In this document: piece by piece, positions 1-13,300 of the stretch
How the letters are laid out: each line of letters starts with the position of its first letter
Position numbering within the stretch: the stretch's first letter is position 1
Assembly (NCBI GenBank): GCA_010015605.1
Contig: ML975324.1
Coordinates: forward strand, 62,001 to 126,000
Direction: 5' to 3'
Source: Decorospora gaudefroyi
Lineage: Eukaryota; Ascomycota; Dothideomycetes; Pleosporales; Pleosporaceae
Length of the DNA: 64,000 nt
Notes under the pieces: model-generated
What the model was told of the DNA's origin: nothing
What the model saw: the letters and a program-made list of their open reading frames with translations, nothing else
Databases searched by the model: none
Translations under genes and position numbers: made by a program

Positions 1-26
1 TCTTGCACCATAACAAAAGTTAACAG

Positions 27-440
27 CCGCAGCACTCTATGATCTTTGTGAAGAAAAGCCATTTCGTCTGGGATCCAACCCGCCAGCGCAAGATGCGCAA
101 GAAGCTCGGAAACCTTATACAATCTCCCCAGGACACTCTAGACGACATGCTCAATCAGCACTTGGACCAGGTGCAAAGCTTGCTTCTGAAGAAAAAGAGC
201 GAGTTCGAAGAAATGGATGATATCTCCAGTCGTACTGACGAGGAAACGCAGACAATGGCTTCCGGGCTACGCAGCCCACTTATACCAAGCAGATCCCATA
301 CCCCCAAAAACATCGAACCCAGCACGAGGCAAGATAACGCGACAAATCTCTCAAAAGGCCCAAGGATGCCACAACTTGGCCTGTTCAATGTGTCCATGAG
401 TCCAAAGACTCCTAGGAGTCCCATGAAGAGAACCTTTTGA
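27..440 (+). CDS. 3' exon of a gene cut by the window start, unrecognised
   Basis: This is the last coding exon of a gene that begins outside the window. An open frame runs to a TGA at 438-440. In the same frame a stop lies at 21-23, directly before the acceptor-like CAG at 24-26, so the exon probably starts near 27 (a second CAG ends at 32). The visible tail of about 137 residues is charged in its first third (a lysine/arginine-rich stretch, then an acidic helix-like segment) and Ser/Pro-rich at its end, with repeated SP/TP dipeptides that could be proline-directed kinase sites. I do not recognise the family. The exon boundary is inferred. Confidence 0.55.
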   Translation, partial: PQHSMIFVKKSHFVWDPTRQRKMRKKLGNLIQSPQDTLDDMLNQHLDQVQSLLLKKKSEFEEMDDISSRTDEETQTMASGLRSPLIPSRSHTPKNIEPSTRQDNATNLSKGPRMPQLGLFNVSMSPKTPRSPMKRTF

Positions 441-2035
441 GATGGCAGGCTCGTGCATGGGTGGCATCATTCGTGATTTATAGAAATTTCTTTGCATAGC
501 CTGGCGTTCCCTTTGTCGCTTGATGCGCCATTGCACTTCTTGCACAGATCTATGGCATCCCTTCAGACCTGTATCACGGCAACGCGAGCTGATTTTTCAA
601 TGTTTTGAGTACGCGCATTGAACATAGTTAGTCCACATATTATGAGTACGTACCCTCCTGACACATCAATGAGGTGACTATACCACCATAAACCTTGGTT
701 GGTCGTGTTGGCTAGGCGGGCGAATTGTAGAGCTTTGCCACGATTGGATCATGGCACTGGTGCTTACGTGAACGCTAAGATACCCATGGATGTCTCTTTC
801 AGGTACCTATCAGGAGTCGTGATCCTAGCCCGGAAATAGCAACCGCTCCGCAACATCCTTCCAAAACCCGCAAGTGCAACACAAAAATTGTATACATGTC
901 TACGGCGTACTTGTACTTGGACGAACTGCTTGTGTCGCCTTTATTTTCTTTCTCCAACAAGTACATCTTGCATCTTTCGAAACCCTGAGAGCTAGCGACA
1001 CGTTCCCCGCGTTCGGTCCGTTGTTGCTCTGCATGCGCATGATTATCTTTAATAGCCGTGCTGAGTTCAAGCCCCGATGCGCCAAGGTGACGATCTCGCC
1101 CGTTTCTCTGCCTCAGCCGCGTTCCGAGTTGCATCGAGCTGAGATGGACTAAGCCTATTGAAGCAAGGCGGCTTGGACTCTAGATGCGCATACCTCGACA
1201 ACAACGCAGCCAGCTCCACAAGGTCCCCCGCCCGCTTAGCAGACCAGCTGAACGTGGAGCGAATGCTAGTGAGCGAAGTTGAGATGTTGAGTGGGACAAA
1301 CGCTGATTAGCATACTCGTGAGCATTCGCCTGGCCGGCGCTGCGATTACCTAGATACCTAGAGGGAAATCTGAGTATCAAGCAGGGCAGTCAATGAAAAT
1401 AGCACAACTCACGACACCAGCACCAACTAACCGCTATTACACCCTGATCTCCTACTCCTCCTTCCTAGTTCTTACTGACAGGCAATGACAGCTGATGAAC
1501 GGACCCAACTCGATAACCAGCACGTCATGCCTTCACTGTGCGCCTTGAACAAGGGCACTCCTGCGAGATCAGCGCGGAAGTCGTGAACTAGACCGGGTAT
1601 GCGTGAGAATGGTGGAAGTTTGACCTATCGCCTTGCGCGTGGTCTGAGCTGCGGGCTTTGGGGCTGATTTGGGCGTTACTGCGTATCGGCCTACCTAGCA
1701 ACATGGGCGGAGCCCATATCTACCCGTGTCTTCCTCAAGGCCCGGGCCTGCCGCTTGGTTGCTTTTCGTTCTGTTTCTCTTCCGAATCGTTCGTTGTCTG
1801 CCTTTCAAGTAGGACCGTATTGCTATCGCAACCAGCTGACCACAAACCGGACTAATACCATTCGTGCCAAACCTCGCGACGAATGGTTACTCACTGCCAC
1901 GGGAATATCAGAGTCGAGTAAGACAAGTCAACGAGCAAACGAACTGCGGGTCGCTTCAAGCCTGCCTCAGCTCTAGGAGAACCTACATAGCGTTTTCCAT
2001 CGATTGCGCAAAGTGACACTGGACAGACATTCACA
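441..2035. other. Intergenic, no supported gene
   Basis: About 1.6 kb between the partial first gene and the cupredoxin gene. Only short open frames on both strands, none with a recognisable domain or a convincing splice partner. The last few hundred bases should hold the promoter and 5' UTR of the cupredoxin gene, and could hide a small upstream exon with a signal peptide. Confidence 0.6.
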
Positions 2036-3299
2036 ATGGCAACCGACAGACCCGCGTCATCAATATCGCCAACTCCCACAGTCTCTGAATCATCAGCGTC
2101 GCCTTCGTCGACAGGCTCGAGAGAGCCACAGGTTCATAAGATCAAAGCTGGAGCGGGTGCCTTCAAGTTCGACCCTCAAGAGATTACGAATGTATCAGTC
2201 GGCGATATTGTGATGTGGGAGTTTTACCCTCCTGATCACTCGGTAGCGCGGGCAGATTTTGGGAGCGCTTGTGTGCCTTACGAGTATGTCGAGCCGGGCA
2301 GAGAAGGCTTCTGGTCCGAAACGCAATGGGTCAACAATACAAACGAGGTGTGTTTTCCCACAAGAATATCCAAAGGCACCCAGCCATACCCAGCCGGTAT
2401 ACTGACATGTGGTCTGCCTAGCTCACATACTTCAACATAACAGTCAATGACACCGAACCGATATTCTTCTACTGTGCGGCACCCAAGTCGTGTATAGGCG
2501 AACACATGGTCGGCGTCATCAATCCAAACTCCACCCAAACACTTGCGAAGCAAGTCCAAGCCGCAGCGTCCGCAGACTTTCAAGTAGCGCCGGGTGAACC
2601 AATCCCTGGCGAGGCATCTTCTACGCTTCTCAGTGCACCTACATCTACTGCATCACCTCCGCCAAGCGGGGGAGGTGGAGAGGGGCACACACTCTCCACA
2701 GGCGCGATAGTCGGCATAGCAGTCGGAGGTGTCGCCTTCCTGGTCATATGCGCCGCACTATTCTTTTTCGTAGGCAGGAGTAAGAGCCTGAAAGAGGCTG
2801 TCAAACGGCAAGACACTACAAATCGGGATCCGCACATAAGCCAGCACGACGGATCGACTTACGGCAACGGAGGCCTCGCATCGCCCGGTGTCCAATCTCC
2901 TGGCTATGCATCTCCACAACCAACGCAATCGGAGTACGGCTTCACTTCGCCGCCGGGGTACGGTCAACACAACGTAGGAGGCGAGCCGTATCCGGGTGCA
3001 TGGGGCAATAGCCCCCATCAGCCACACGGCCATTTGAGTATGATGAGCTCTGTCAGTGGCATGAGCCAACAACAGTAAGTAATCTCATTCGTTTTCTTGT
3101 GAAAAGCTTGCCCTCCCCCCCTCCCCCCCCATCTGGCCCAAACTTGCTAATAATAAACTGCTCGAGTAGGATCGACCAGTTGAAATACGCGCATTCGAGC
3201 ACACAGCCTGCTGTCGCTGAGCTGCAAAGTCCGCCGCTGGACCAACATTCGTTTTCGGCTGAGTTGGAGGCTCATGGGCAAGAAAAGGGCGCGCGGTGA
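2036..3299 (+). CDS. Membrane-anchored cupredoxin (fungal serine-rich cupredoxin family)
   Basis: Join 2036-2347, 2422-3074, 3170-3299; 364 aa. Residues about 33-140 form a plastocyanin-like cupredoxin fold with candidate copper ligands His68, Cys122, His132 and Met133, and a Cys79/Cys128 pair placed as in family members. A Ser/Thr/Pro/Gly-rich stalk follows, then one transmembrane helix at about 197-221 and a cytoplasmic Gly/Tyr/Pro-rich tail. Intron 2 has a perfect GTAAGT donor and a CTAATAA branch-like site. Reading through it would stop after QQQ, but splicing adds a tail ending in a Glu/Leu-rich motif typical of these proteins. The ATG has good context, but no signal peptide follows it, which is odd for a presumed surface protein; an upstream exon may be missing. 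Related fungal proteins are cell-surface and poorly characterised. Copper binding is inferred. Confidence 0.8.
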
Positions 3300-4664
3300 A
3301 GGGTGTTTTTTATATGGTCAAGCTCTAGAGGGGGCTCTTGGTGCGTTGTTGAAGGCGTGATAGGTACCATGGTCTTGAAACGGGGGATTTTTATTTTCGG
3401 GTGTGTTAAAAGGACTTGTATCCACTGTATATAGTAATTGAGAAGCTTTTTGGTGGAGTTTTTTTCTTTCTTTTCTTGGTAGCTTCTAGTGGCTGGTGTT
3501 ACATTGGGTCAAGGCCATGTGCAACCTAACAAATTTTTTGATGCTAGTAGTGTGTCCTGGATACCCATACCGTTGAAGGCCGGAAAACGATGCAAAGGCG
3601 ACCAGCTCCTCAAGGCGTACGATTAATACGTATCGTCAAGACACGGGCTTTAAAATTTGCACAAGTTGCATCATCCGCCGGATGGGAATTCAAATGGGAA
3701 TTCAAATTGGCGTGCGGAAGTCTAGATCGTAAACCTGTTTGCCACAACCAATCTACTCATCGGCCCTTTTTCTCTATCCCTGCCAAGTAGTGTATAAATC
3801 GGGCTCAAAGAGCTCGTCGAGTGATGCTTCGTTATGGGCCACGTTTGTCGGCTAACGTGCGGCGGACGGCATGTTTAGTTCTGATTCTTGGGAGTACGAT
3901 ATGGTAAGCAGAGGGCAGCGAATTAGCTAACATGAAGCCGGGCACCGTCACTACGGCGAAGTAGGTGCCCGCAATGATTCATGACCAGTGGAGTCGGAGG
4001 GATACGGGTGGCATTGATAGAGTGGCAATATAATGAGGATGAGCGTTGAAGGTATTCCAATTCTGGTAGTGTCGATGGTAGATATGAGGAGCAACGGCTG
4101 TCAGGCATCAGCTCGTACGAAGTGTATTGCCGGTACTGGTGGTGTGGATGATCTGGAGGCTTTGTACCCTTCAAGCTAGTGGGTGCGGAAGCTAGTCATC
4201 GGACGTGGTTTTGGTTTTCTGGATCTCGTGGGGCTAGAAAACGCCAGAGGAGATCTTGTCCCCAAGTGTGAGGCTTAGTAGTGTGTCATTGGCGGCTATG
4301 GACTCCGCTTTAAAGGACGACCAGTGGGTGGAATCGCGGTGAGGAATACATTGTACCCTGCGCAGATGGAGCCACCAGAAGGATTTTAGTGTGTCATGGG
4401 TGCGGGCGATGGGGATCCAACCAACACGGCCAATATTAGAACGTGGCAGCACGGCATCGCGCCTCGACTGACAGATGAAGCTTTCTCTTCCGGACGCGCC
4501 TTTGTTCCATGGTTCCCTTCCTCTTCTCCACGACGCTACCAGGCATAACGCACCCGCGAAGCTATCCACGCTTGACTATGATGCGGAGCAGCCACCGTGG
4601 GCATCTTTCACCCCTCGGACGGTAGACAGAAAGCGTGACTGCGACTGCGAGCAGCACGCTCGAG
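3300..4664. other. Intergenic, no supported gene
   Basis: About 1.4 kb between the cupredoxin stop and the cyclin start. It holds the 3' UTR of the first and the promoter/5' UTR of the second. Short open frames here have no recognisable content. A GGGAATTCAAAT-like motif occurs twice near 3687-3708. I see nothing else. Confidence 0.6.
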
Positions 4665-5985
4665 ATGCTCACCTCCTCACCGACCCTATCAACACCCCCC
4701 TCACCTAATACCGCATTCCACACGCCTAGTAGCCACCGTCCGTACCATGCCTCGCGACGCACGTCGGCATCCTCCAGCGCCCCCTCGCCCCGCTTTGCCG
4801 TGACCACTGTGACTGCAGCCGCACGGCGATTCGACGCGCCTCGCACGCCCAAGCCAGCATTCGCAGCACCTTCACCAGTGCCGGTGTTTGTTCCTTCACC
4901 GCAGGGCCAGGGCCAGGGCCGCAAGAGAAGCTACGTCGACCACAGCACCCAGTACACGCCGCCCGGGCTGCCCCCCACCTACCGCCCGCCGCCGACTACG
5001 CCCCACGCCCACGCCAGCGACGCCGATAAAGAAAAGAACAGTGCAGCCCCGAACGCGGCGCCTTTGACTGCACCTGCAATTGCGCCTATACCGCGGGGGC
5101 CTGCCTCCGCCGCGTCTGCCGTCACGGAGCCTCCAGAGCCTCAAGTGCGGGTACCTCCGCAGCCTGTCACGCCCGCACAGCATGCGCAACCTCAGGGTCG
5201 GCGAACGCCGCGGGAGAGCGCATCTTCCGCGATAGCGCCAGCTGTGGTCCCCCAAGAGACAGGCCTTGTCTCGCAGCTGTCTGGCTCGCCCGCGAAGAGA
5301 GCGCGACCGCCGGCGCCGAATGTCAAGGTCATGCCGCTGCAGTACGAGACGTGCGACGTGAAAGACCTAGGCGTGCTCATCTCCGACATGCTGATGGAGC
5401 TGGTGCGGCTGAACGATGGGTATCCGCTGCGGGATGGCACACTCACAAGATTCCACTCGAGGTATGGTCGTCGAGGGCTTGCTCGAGAAGCATGAGCTGA
5501 CCAATCTCACCCACAGGGCCCCGCCCGGCATATCAGTTCGCGATTACCTCTCCCGCCTCATAGTACATGCCACACTGTCGCCCCCGATTCTCCTCTCCAT
5601 GGTCTTCTACGTCGACAAGCTGTGCGCCATGTATCCCGCCTTCACAATCAGCAGCCTGACTGTGCATCGCTTCCTCATCACCGCCGCTACCGTCGCGGCC
5701 AAGGGCCTTAGCGATAGTTTCTGGACCAATAGCCTATACGCAAGGGTCGGAGGTGTCAGTGTGCGAGAACTGGCGCTGTTGGAGCTCGAGTTCCTCCATC
5801 GGCTCGAATGGCGCATCGTCCCGAAGCCCGAAGCACTCGTAGACTACTACAAAGGCCTGGTCGATCGAGGGGCAGGATACGTCATGGAGAAAGAGCCAGA
5901 ATCGCAACCGACTGCCAATTCGAACCAGCTGCCGCCTCCTATTGCATCGGCGACGGGCATACATACCCAACAATCAAGCATATAA
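4665..5985 (+). CDS. pho80: Pho80-type cyclin
   Basis: Join 4665-5461, 5517-5985; 421 aa. The first 230 residues are Pro/Ala/Ser-rich and probably disordered. The cyclin box occupies about 245-395, with the PHO80-family segments ISDMLMELVRLND, HSRAPPGISVRDYLSRL, and the KGLSDSFWTN and LELEFLHRLEW helices. This family activates a Pho85-type kinase; in yeast and Neurospora (PREG) the pair represses the phosphate-starvation response by acting on the transcription factor. The 55-nt intron splits an Arg codon inside the cyclin box and restores the motif exactly. An open frame extends 30 bases upstream of the ATG but starts only with GTG, so the ATG at 4665 was chosen. The long N-terminus compared with yeast Pho80 is typical of filamentous fungi. 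Which Pho85-type cyclin it is (Pho80 or a Pcl) is less certain than the family. Confidence 0.85.
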
Positions 5986-7438
5986 TGACCACGCGCACAA
6001 TAACTAATCAGTATTATCCCACCATTCCTAACCCTTGCTACGAATGTCAATCGTATGACCGCCGCAGCTTGCTCGGCTGAGCTTCCTATCATTGCCGCGA
6101 ATCGACAGACACGTACCTGAGAGGTACCTTATCTGTTCTCAACATTGACCGCGCCGTGGTCGCTTCTGTATGGGAGCTTTGGAGGAGGAGCAGGGCCAAC
6201 TTCTTGGATGATGAGTTGGCGAAAACGGCTCGCCACGAGAGATATCTGGGAGAAGCGTATCCGCCAACGAGGCGTATCTCCGAGCTGCACGTGTTGGTAT
6301 ACTACTATAGAACTTGGGCTATCAACGAGAACCCTGATAAGCGTACATGTACTGCCATCACGGTTCGGCTCGTTGCGGCATACTTCCGGTTGGGAAGCAC
6401 TTGCCGCTGATAACGGGCCCCTGGAAATGCCTTGAAGCGCCAGATGATAGGGCTACATAGGTACGGCTTGAGAACTAGCCGTACAACGCATCATCGCTGG
6501 TCCTGCGAGCGCAGAGTGCAGGTAGCCGCACAGGCGCGTGGACCAACCTGTGATTGTATTATTCGGTAAACAGTACGGAGATCAGTCGCGGAATCAAAGT
6601 CCACATACCGAACTGGCCCTGTCCTACTTGCTAAACCTTTCCCCATCTCAGTAGCATAGCTCGAAGATATTCATACTGTTTTCCAATGACTCTTGTATAC
6701 GCGAAAGCGTGGCAGGGCACTATGCTGGAGCCGCTAACAGCGTCCATCGTGAGTAACGTGGACGAGTAAGATGCGTCGCGCAAGCATACCCCAGTCGTGG
6801 CACGCACGACTTCCCAAAGAGTGAGGCTAACACTCTACCTTCTATGGCTCTTCTTTGCATGCCATCGAGCATCGTCTGCGACGTCGGAAGGGATGGGCAG
6901 ATGCTGGGGCGCAGGAGGACCGAAGAACAAGATGCACTCTCACCTTGGCGACCCGGACGCAGCACCTTGACGTGACCCATTATGTATGAAACCTACCTCC
7001 ACATCCCTTCTCCACCCCCACTACGCTCCCTCTCCACGCGTTTGCCCTTACGAAACAGCATTTGAGAGGTCGTGTGCCCGCGCTTACCTGGAGCACTCAG
7101 CCCACGAGAGGTCATCCCCACTGCCTGCAAACCGCGGCAGACGCGTCTTGCTGTACCGGCAAAGGCGGCGGGAGCAGCGCGCCCATAGTACTATGAGGGT
7201 GAGTGAGTAGTCGTCACGAGAGCTCACCCCAATGGATCATTTGTTATGTTTCTTGCTTGCTATTGTTTCACTTCTGGTCTTGCACGAACCCCGTTTACCA
7301 GTACTGCGCATCTCTCCATTGCTTGTTGATGGCCTCGCGAAATGCGCCTGACCACAGCACCTTCTAGTCGGCAAAGCAACTAACCCGCAACAACAGAGTC
7401 CCGCGTAATTACCTCGACCAGACTGCTATGCGGAAGAG
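5986..7438. other. Intergenic, no supported gene
   Basis: About 1.45 kb. The longest frames (near 6145-6435 and 6720-7210) show no domain, no splice partner and no codon pattern I trust. It holds the cyclin 3' UTR and the upstream region of the next gene. Confidence 0.55.
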
Positions 7439-9913
7439 ATGAACCCGGAATTCGCCCACTGGGATCATGGCAAACACCACTACGAGAGTAAATGGGGCGC
7501 ACGGCTTCCAGAAGCTCATGCATCGCCTTGTGCCCTACCGTACGCGTTCCCTGAGCCTTTCCCACAGTTGGCGACCGGGTTTCAGCAATTGCAGCTGGCC
7601 AAGGTCCCAAGGACGCGAACAACGCCAGTAGTCTCGCGCACGCGCATCACCAGACATGGCTCGCAACCCAACCCAGTACGCCCGTCCTCTAGCGGAGGCG
7701 AGGCCAACATGATTCCATACCGATCGCTTGCCCCACCCCGTCGCTCCGAGTCGTACTCGCACCCCACTCCCCTCGAAGACTTCCGCAACTCGCGACGGTG
7801 GCCGCCGAAAGGATACAGACAGGAGGATGCGCTGAACCCAGGAGAGGCAGAGGACCTGATATGCGCTGGAGCGTCGTCCTTCAAGGGATATTGGGATGTA
7901 GTACCGAATGCGCCGGCCGGATACGATCGATTCTACGCCGTCATGGAAGCTGAGCATCAGAGCCGGACAGATCGCGCACCCTTCCAGCAGCAAGCCTATC
8001 GAGACATCTCTCTCAATATGACGGGCGCATCTGATAGTCAGTTCCCGTGGCTGTCTCAAGAACAGCCTTGTATGGCGTACGCATTCGGAAAGAGCGCAGG
8101 AACCACCACGCTCAACTATTGGGTCAGCAAGTCCGGAAGCAGCGGCCCTCCCGCCCAGTTTGCTGGTGACACGAAACCGCGAAAGATCAAGCTCTTGCAG
8201 ATCTTAGACCGATTACAGAGGCTGGAGAGCGGGCTCAATGAAGATGTCAGTCAACAGCCAGGGGTCCTTTTGGTGTATTGACCTAACTTTTGGTTTCACA
8301 GGATCCTGAGGAAATGTATCATTACTTGTACAGCACGCTCATCGAAGACCCGGAGCGATTCGATGAAGAACACCGTCATATCCGGATTGACCAGCAGATT
8401 GCGGATCTTATCACAGTGCTGAGCAATCCGCACTGGATAGATTTCTCACTACCGAGGAACCAAGTGGTTGCTAAGTTCTTCGATTCACCCGACCAGCGCA
8501 AGAAGCAGGAGTTCTTCCATCAGCTGTTGCTATCTGCGGAATTATACCTTCGGATCCATTCCAGGAACCACACTGATAAGGCGAAACGAAAGCTAATTAT
8601 GCAGCTCCCGCCTATCATCACCTGGGATCTGGCTGTTGCACAGCGATGGCTTGAGAACATGGAGATTACCAAGACACGGACCTCGTCGACTCAGAGCACC
8701 TTCAGTTTTGAGCTAAAGAGCAAGCACAGACAGATAGAAGCACTGAGAGTATTCGCGAAGACGCTAAAATGGCCCAACATGGACGAGATCGAATTCATCC
8801 TCGAAGAGCAAGACATGAAAGAGAAGGCGTTGGAAGACCGGTCTGCGGATGCTATGTCGTGGTTCTCAGGCATCATATTGCCGGGCAAGACACTACCATG
8901 GCTGATCATGAACAGCTTGATCGACTGTGATCGAGACACTGGTGATGCTCTCAACCACCTGTCACACATGCACCCAGCGTCTGGCTTCCAGTATCGCGCG
9001 AACACGTACTGGTCATCTCAATGTATTGTTGGTAAGGTATTGGGGGCTGCACGTGGCGTCAAACAGATTGCAGGATGGGTCGGACCTTGCATATATACCC
9101 CAGATCTCAAGCGTACCGAATGTGTCAAGGTCAAACAGTACGAGTCCCTAGATCCCAGGCTCGCTTCTATCGATGTTGAGTCTATGGATCAACGTACGAA
9201 CCCGCTGGGTCCGATCGATACAAGTTACCCGGTGGACGATTACGAAGTACCTATGCCGGACACGGAAGACGTTACCGACCTAATCAGAATGGAGAAACTC
9301 AGCTTCAAACCAATGAAGGCGTCGACTGAGTCTCCTAGGTCCGGAGCGCCGCTGACGTTTGATGCGGCCATCTCCTTCGCATGTGGCGGGGAGAGCTGGC
9401 CAATGGGGCTGCGATACGATGTTGACTTTATCCACGCTTTTCCGTGTCACCAAGGTCCTCATGGTACGTCGCGATGCGCGGAATAGACGGTGCAAGTCGA
9501 TACTGACCTCCTTAGTTCTCTTCTACGACTTCCCCTACAAAGCCATCAAAATCGACGACGGCCTCGTAGACATGCACGATTGGGGCCACCAATCTGGTCG
9601 TACTCCTCGGCCGACGTCGTCCAAATCCTCGCCAGGGAAGAAGGCCGTAGTACTCGTAAACGAGGATAAGAAGAGCGCCCACGAGCAAGTGACAAACGTG
9701 CTCGCCATCGAGGCCCTCGGCGTGAGCGACAACGAGGTATTTGCTAGGGCTTGGTGTGCGCATCATGGTCACAGTGCAATTGTTGCCAACGTAAAAGAGA
9801 CGTGCATGGCGTGTGCGATCCGAGAGGCATATGCGGCGTGCGTTTCGGTTGTCATTCTTACGGAGGGTGGCATCGTGAAGGAGAATGACACAGAGGTGTA
9901 TGGGTATGCTTGA
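7439..9913 (+). CDS. Conserved-looking hypothetical protein, 788 aa
   Basis: Join 7439-8245, 8302-9463, 9516-9913. Both introns (56 and 52 nt) have GT..CAG/TAG ends and keep frame across all three exons, which is strong support for a real gene. I do not recognise the family. The first 130 residues are basic and Pro/Ser-rich, probably disordered. The middle, from about 270, is helix-rich with many charged residues (DPEEMYHYLYSTLIEDPERF). After residue 600 there is a compact-looking region rich in Cys, His and Trp (FACGGESWPMGLRYDVDF and later AWCAHHGHSAIVANVKETC). There is no signal peptide or membrane helix, so it is probably soluble and intracellular. No function can be assigned. Confidence 0.72.
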
Positions 9914-10394
9914 GGCGTTTCTATGAGTTTTGGCGTTTATTTTTTTTCACGGGCATTTGCATCGTACGCGGAGCTGCTTTGGCACTCTCTCGCACTAACG
10001 GACGTGGCATTTTCTTATGTATTGGGTTGTGACTCTGGAGGCGCCTTACGACGGTAACGTTTACTGGATCATGGGGATCATGGGCTATGGATATGTAGTT
10101 ATGTGTTATGAATGTACACGTTTACCCTGCCACCTGCATGTGCGATTTCATTGTGGCGCAAGCTGCGAGGCCCATGGGCTGATCACGTGCTGATAACGTC
10201 TATCGCGTCTGCTCTGACGTTTGCGCCGCGCCTGAAGGTGGCACTCCGCTGGTAAAGCTTACCCTGCGTGTGCGTGCTTGCCTCTCACGCCTCTCTAGCC
10301 CTTGACAGCCTGCTTGTGCGCCCGGCACCAAACTTCCTCGCATGGTCCTGCACGACAGCCGTTCATCTCTCTTCTTTTGTCTTCTGTCAACGCC
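9914..10394. other. Intergenic, upstream of vid28
   Basis: About 480 bases holding the 3' UTR of the hypothetical gene and the vid28 promoter. A GATCATGGG motif occurs twice at about 10068-10084. Nothing else is supported. Confidence 0.5.
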
Positions 10395-13300
10395 ATGGGC
10401 CGGTCAACGATACCTTCCGCTCTCAGCGAGCTGTCGAACCCCAGCACACCCGAGGCACAGGTGGCAGCGCTCCAGAAGCTGAAGAACGAGATTGTCGGCC
10501 ATGGCCAAAGGAAGGAGCTGGCTGTGACACATGGCGTGGTAAAACCGCTCGCCGGTTTGCTGCGCGCAGAAGCCAGGAGGGGAGGAAAGAGGAGAAGGAA
10601 TGTCACGAATGGACACGGGTCGGGTCACGCTAGCGAGACAAGGCGGGGTGTTGAGCAATGGACGACCGAGGACGAGCTGCGGTTCCAGGCGACGCTCGTT
10701 GTCGGCAGTCTTGCGAATGGTGAGAGCTCGCGCGCCGCACCGCACCAGAGGCCCTGTTTCGGAGAATATGCTGGCTGACAGTGGAGTTTATAGGTGGTCC
10801 AGCCTTCGTCGCTCCGCTGCTAGCAGGCCATGTCCTCCCTCCGTTACTCGAAGCGCTACGACCGAGCGAGACGCCCGCAAAACTGGTCACCACCACCCTC
10901 AAGACGCTCAACCAGATTGTTGACGCCATCGCCCAGGAGAAGCCATGGCTGGGCATGTCGGAATCGTCTTCGAGATCGTCCCTCGCCTTCGCCGTCAACG
11001 AGTCGATATATACCAGGCTGGTCATTGAGAGTCTCGCCGAGATCCTGGCGCAATCGGCAGGGACGATCAAAGTCAACCAGCAGATCGAGTCTGTGGTATG
11101 CCTCATCATGAAGACGTGCCGGGACGAGTACCAAAAGAAGATGCTTGTAGACGCGGGAATGTTGGATCTATTGGCTGACAAACTTGCTGCTGTTGCTGCG
11201 GCAGACGACAGCATTCCTACCACAGAAGCAAGGCGTTCGAATCGCGAGCCATTCCCCCGCGGTTGTCTGTCTGAGCTCTTGGAGACCATATCCGCTATCA
11301 TCAAGGATTCGCATTTCTACACCGCACGCTTCCTCTACTCGCAGTCCATACAGCAGCTCTTCGGGTGGCCCAAGGAACGCTCGACAGCCACTCTGGAGGG
11401 AAGCAACACATCACAAGCGTCGTCCTGGGATAAACTAATACCACGGGTACACACAATGGCAAGCAAATCCGATCCATACATTAAGCAATGGCCGGCTCTT
11501 GGTGCTTACCCCTCTGTGACTGCGGACAGCTACTCCCGGTTGCCAAGCATGGAGTCGCTGCAGCAGACTTCAGGCCGTAGCGTCATCACAGACGAATCAG
11601 AGACGCCACTTTTTATATGGCTGATGTACGTAGCGCGCCGAAGCGAGGGTAGGGAGCGCCTATCTGCTTGCTGGTTACTAGCCTTGCTGAAGAAGTTTGG
11701 CGAGCGGTGGCCCTTGAACGACCCCTCAAAGACGACACGGGAACGCCACTTTTCGTATTTGATCATTCCGCTAGTCGAGAAGATGATCGAGGAGTCTAGT
11801 CCGACATCGGAACAAACGAAAAGGGCCAGTACCCTCAGTCCGTCGGCAAGAGACGAGATGCGCTTTGTGTTGGAGCGATCTCCAATTGTACTCGCGGAGC
11901 TCGTAGCGGGAAACAAATCGCTTCAGACGGCGGCTGTTCACGCTAGGACCCTACCGACACTCATCCAGACTCTCAAGAAATCATTTGACATACCTGCAAC
12001 ATCGTCAAAACCCCTTTGGCAACCAAGGTCATCCTCACATGAAGTCAAGGACCCAACTCTTGATCCTGCATCCTCTACACTCGGTAGAGCCGGCCTTAGT
12101 CCGGACTTACTACATGCTTTCAAATATCGGGAGAGCATTTTGTTAGCACTGGCAGCGATAGCTGGCGACCAAGATTCGTTAAGAAAAATGGTAATAGAGA
12201 TGGGCGCTGCAACACACATCATTGAAGCCCTGGTCCCCTATTCCGAAAGCAATGAGCAGAGTAACGCCTCGTCTGTGAGGGAGGGCAACCCTGATTCGGT
12301 GCTCATCGCTGCCTGTAAAGTTACGCGCTCACTTTCAAGGTCTGTCAGTGTGCTTAGAACAAGTCTCATCGATCACGGCGTTGCACAGCCTGTCTTTGAA
12401 CTTTCAACACATCCCAACGTCAAGGTACAGATTGCGGCGACGGAAGTCATCACCAACTTGGTGCTGGATGTCTCACCTATGCGGACGGTAAGTCGAAGCT
12501 CGATTTTTCATGCCATCCAGAGCTAACCAGTCGCCAGGAGATCCTTGAATCAGGGGTTTTGGCAACGTTATGCGAACAATGCCGGTCTGCGAACTTTGAC
12601 TTGCGCTTCGGCAGCCTCTGGGCTCTTAAACATTTATGTCTAGGGCTACCACATTCCATGAAGATACAATGTCTTGATGAGCTTGGCGTCGGTTGGCTTG
12701 TACAAGTCCTCAACGGCGAGCCGTCCAAGCCGGCGATGGGCACGCCCAATGCAGTCGGCGAGCAAGTCGACATTCTCAATGCGGTGGATGAACCACACAT
12801 GGATGTAGATGACGAGCCATCATCGGAAGAAGACGATGATGCAATGACAGAAAGCATACCATCTATGCGCCGGCACCAGCGCCCTGGCTCTCGATACACA
12901 AGTGCGACGAACATTCGAGATCGATTACAACAAATCAAGAACGATGAGCAAGACAATAGGCTCAACGGCGAGCGCGACGATATTCGTATCCAGGAGCAAG
13001 CCCTGGATTTTATTCGAAATTTCGTCTCCGAAGATAAAGCCTCCGGTGAGATGATCGACCACCTCCTCAAAACCTTTGGGCACAGCCGGTTCTTCGAACT
13101 CCTCGATGCTAAGATCCGACCAAAGAACCCTTCCTTATCTAACCCATCATCGCAAACACAAGCCAGTTCCAACACGCCTAGCTACTGGCCCAGTAACACA
13201 CACCGCACACCCTTCTCCTCTTCGACAACTCCTGTGACTCAACCAAACTGGGCCGCCTATCCATCCACCGAGCTTATCCTAGCCACAGTCTACATACTCG

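Noticed and set aside
6145..6435. Short frames between the cyclin and the 788-aa gene
   Set aside because: Two overlapping frames of similar length in different phases, no recognisable motif.
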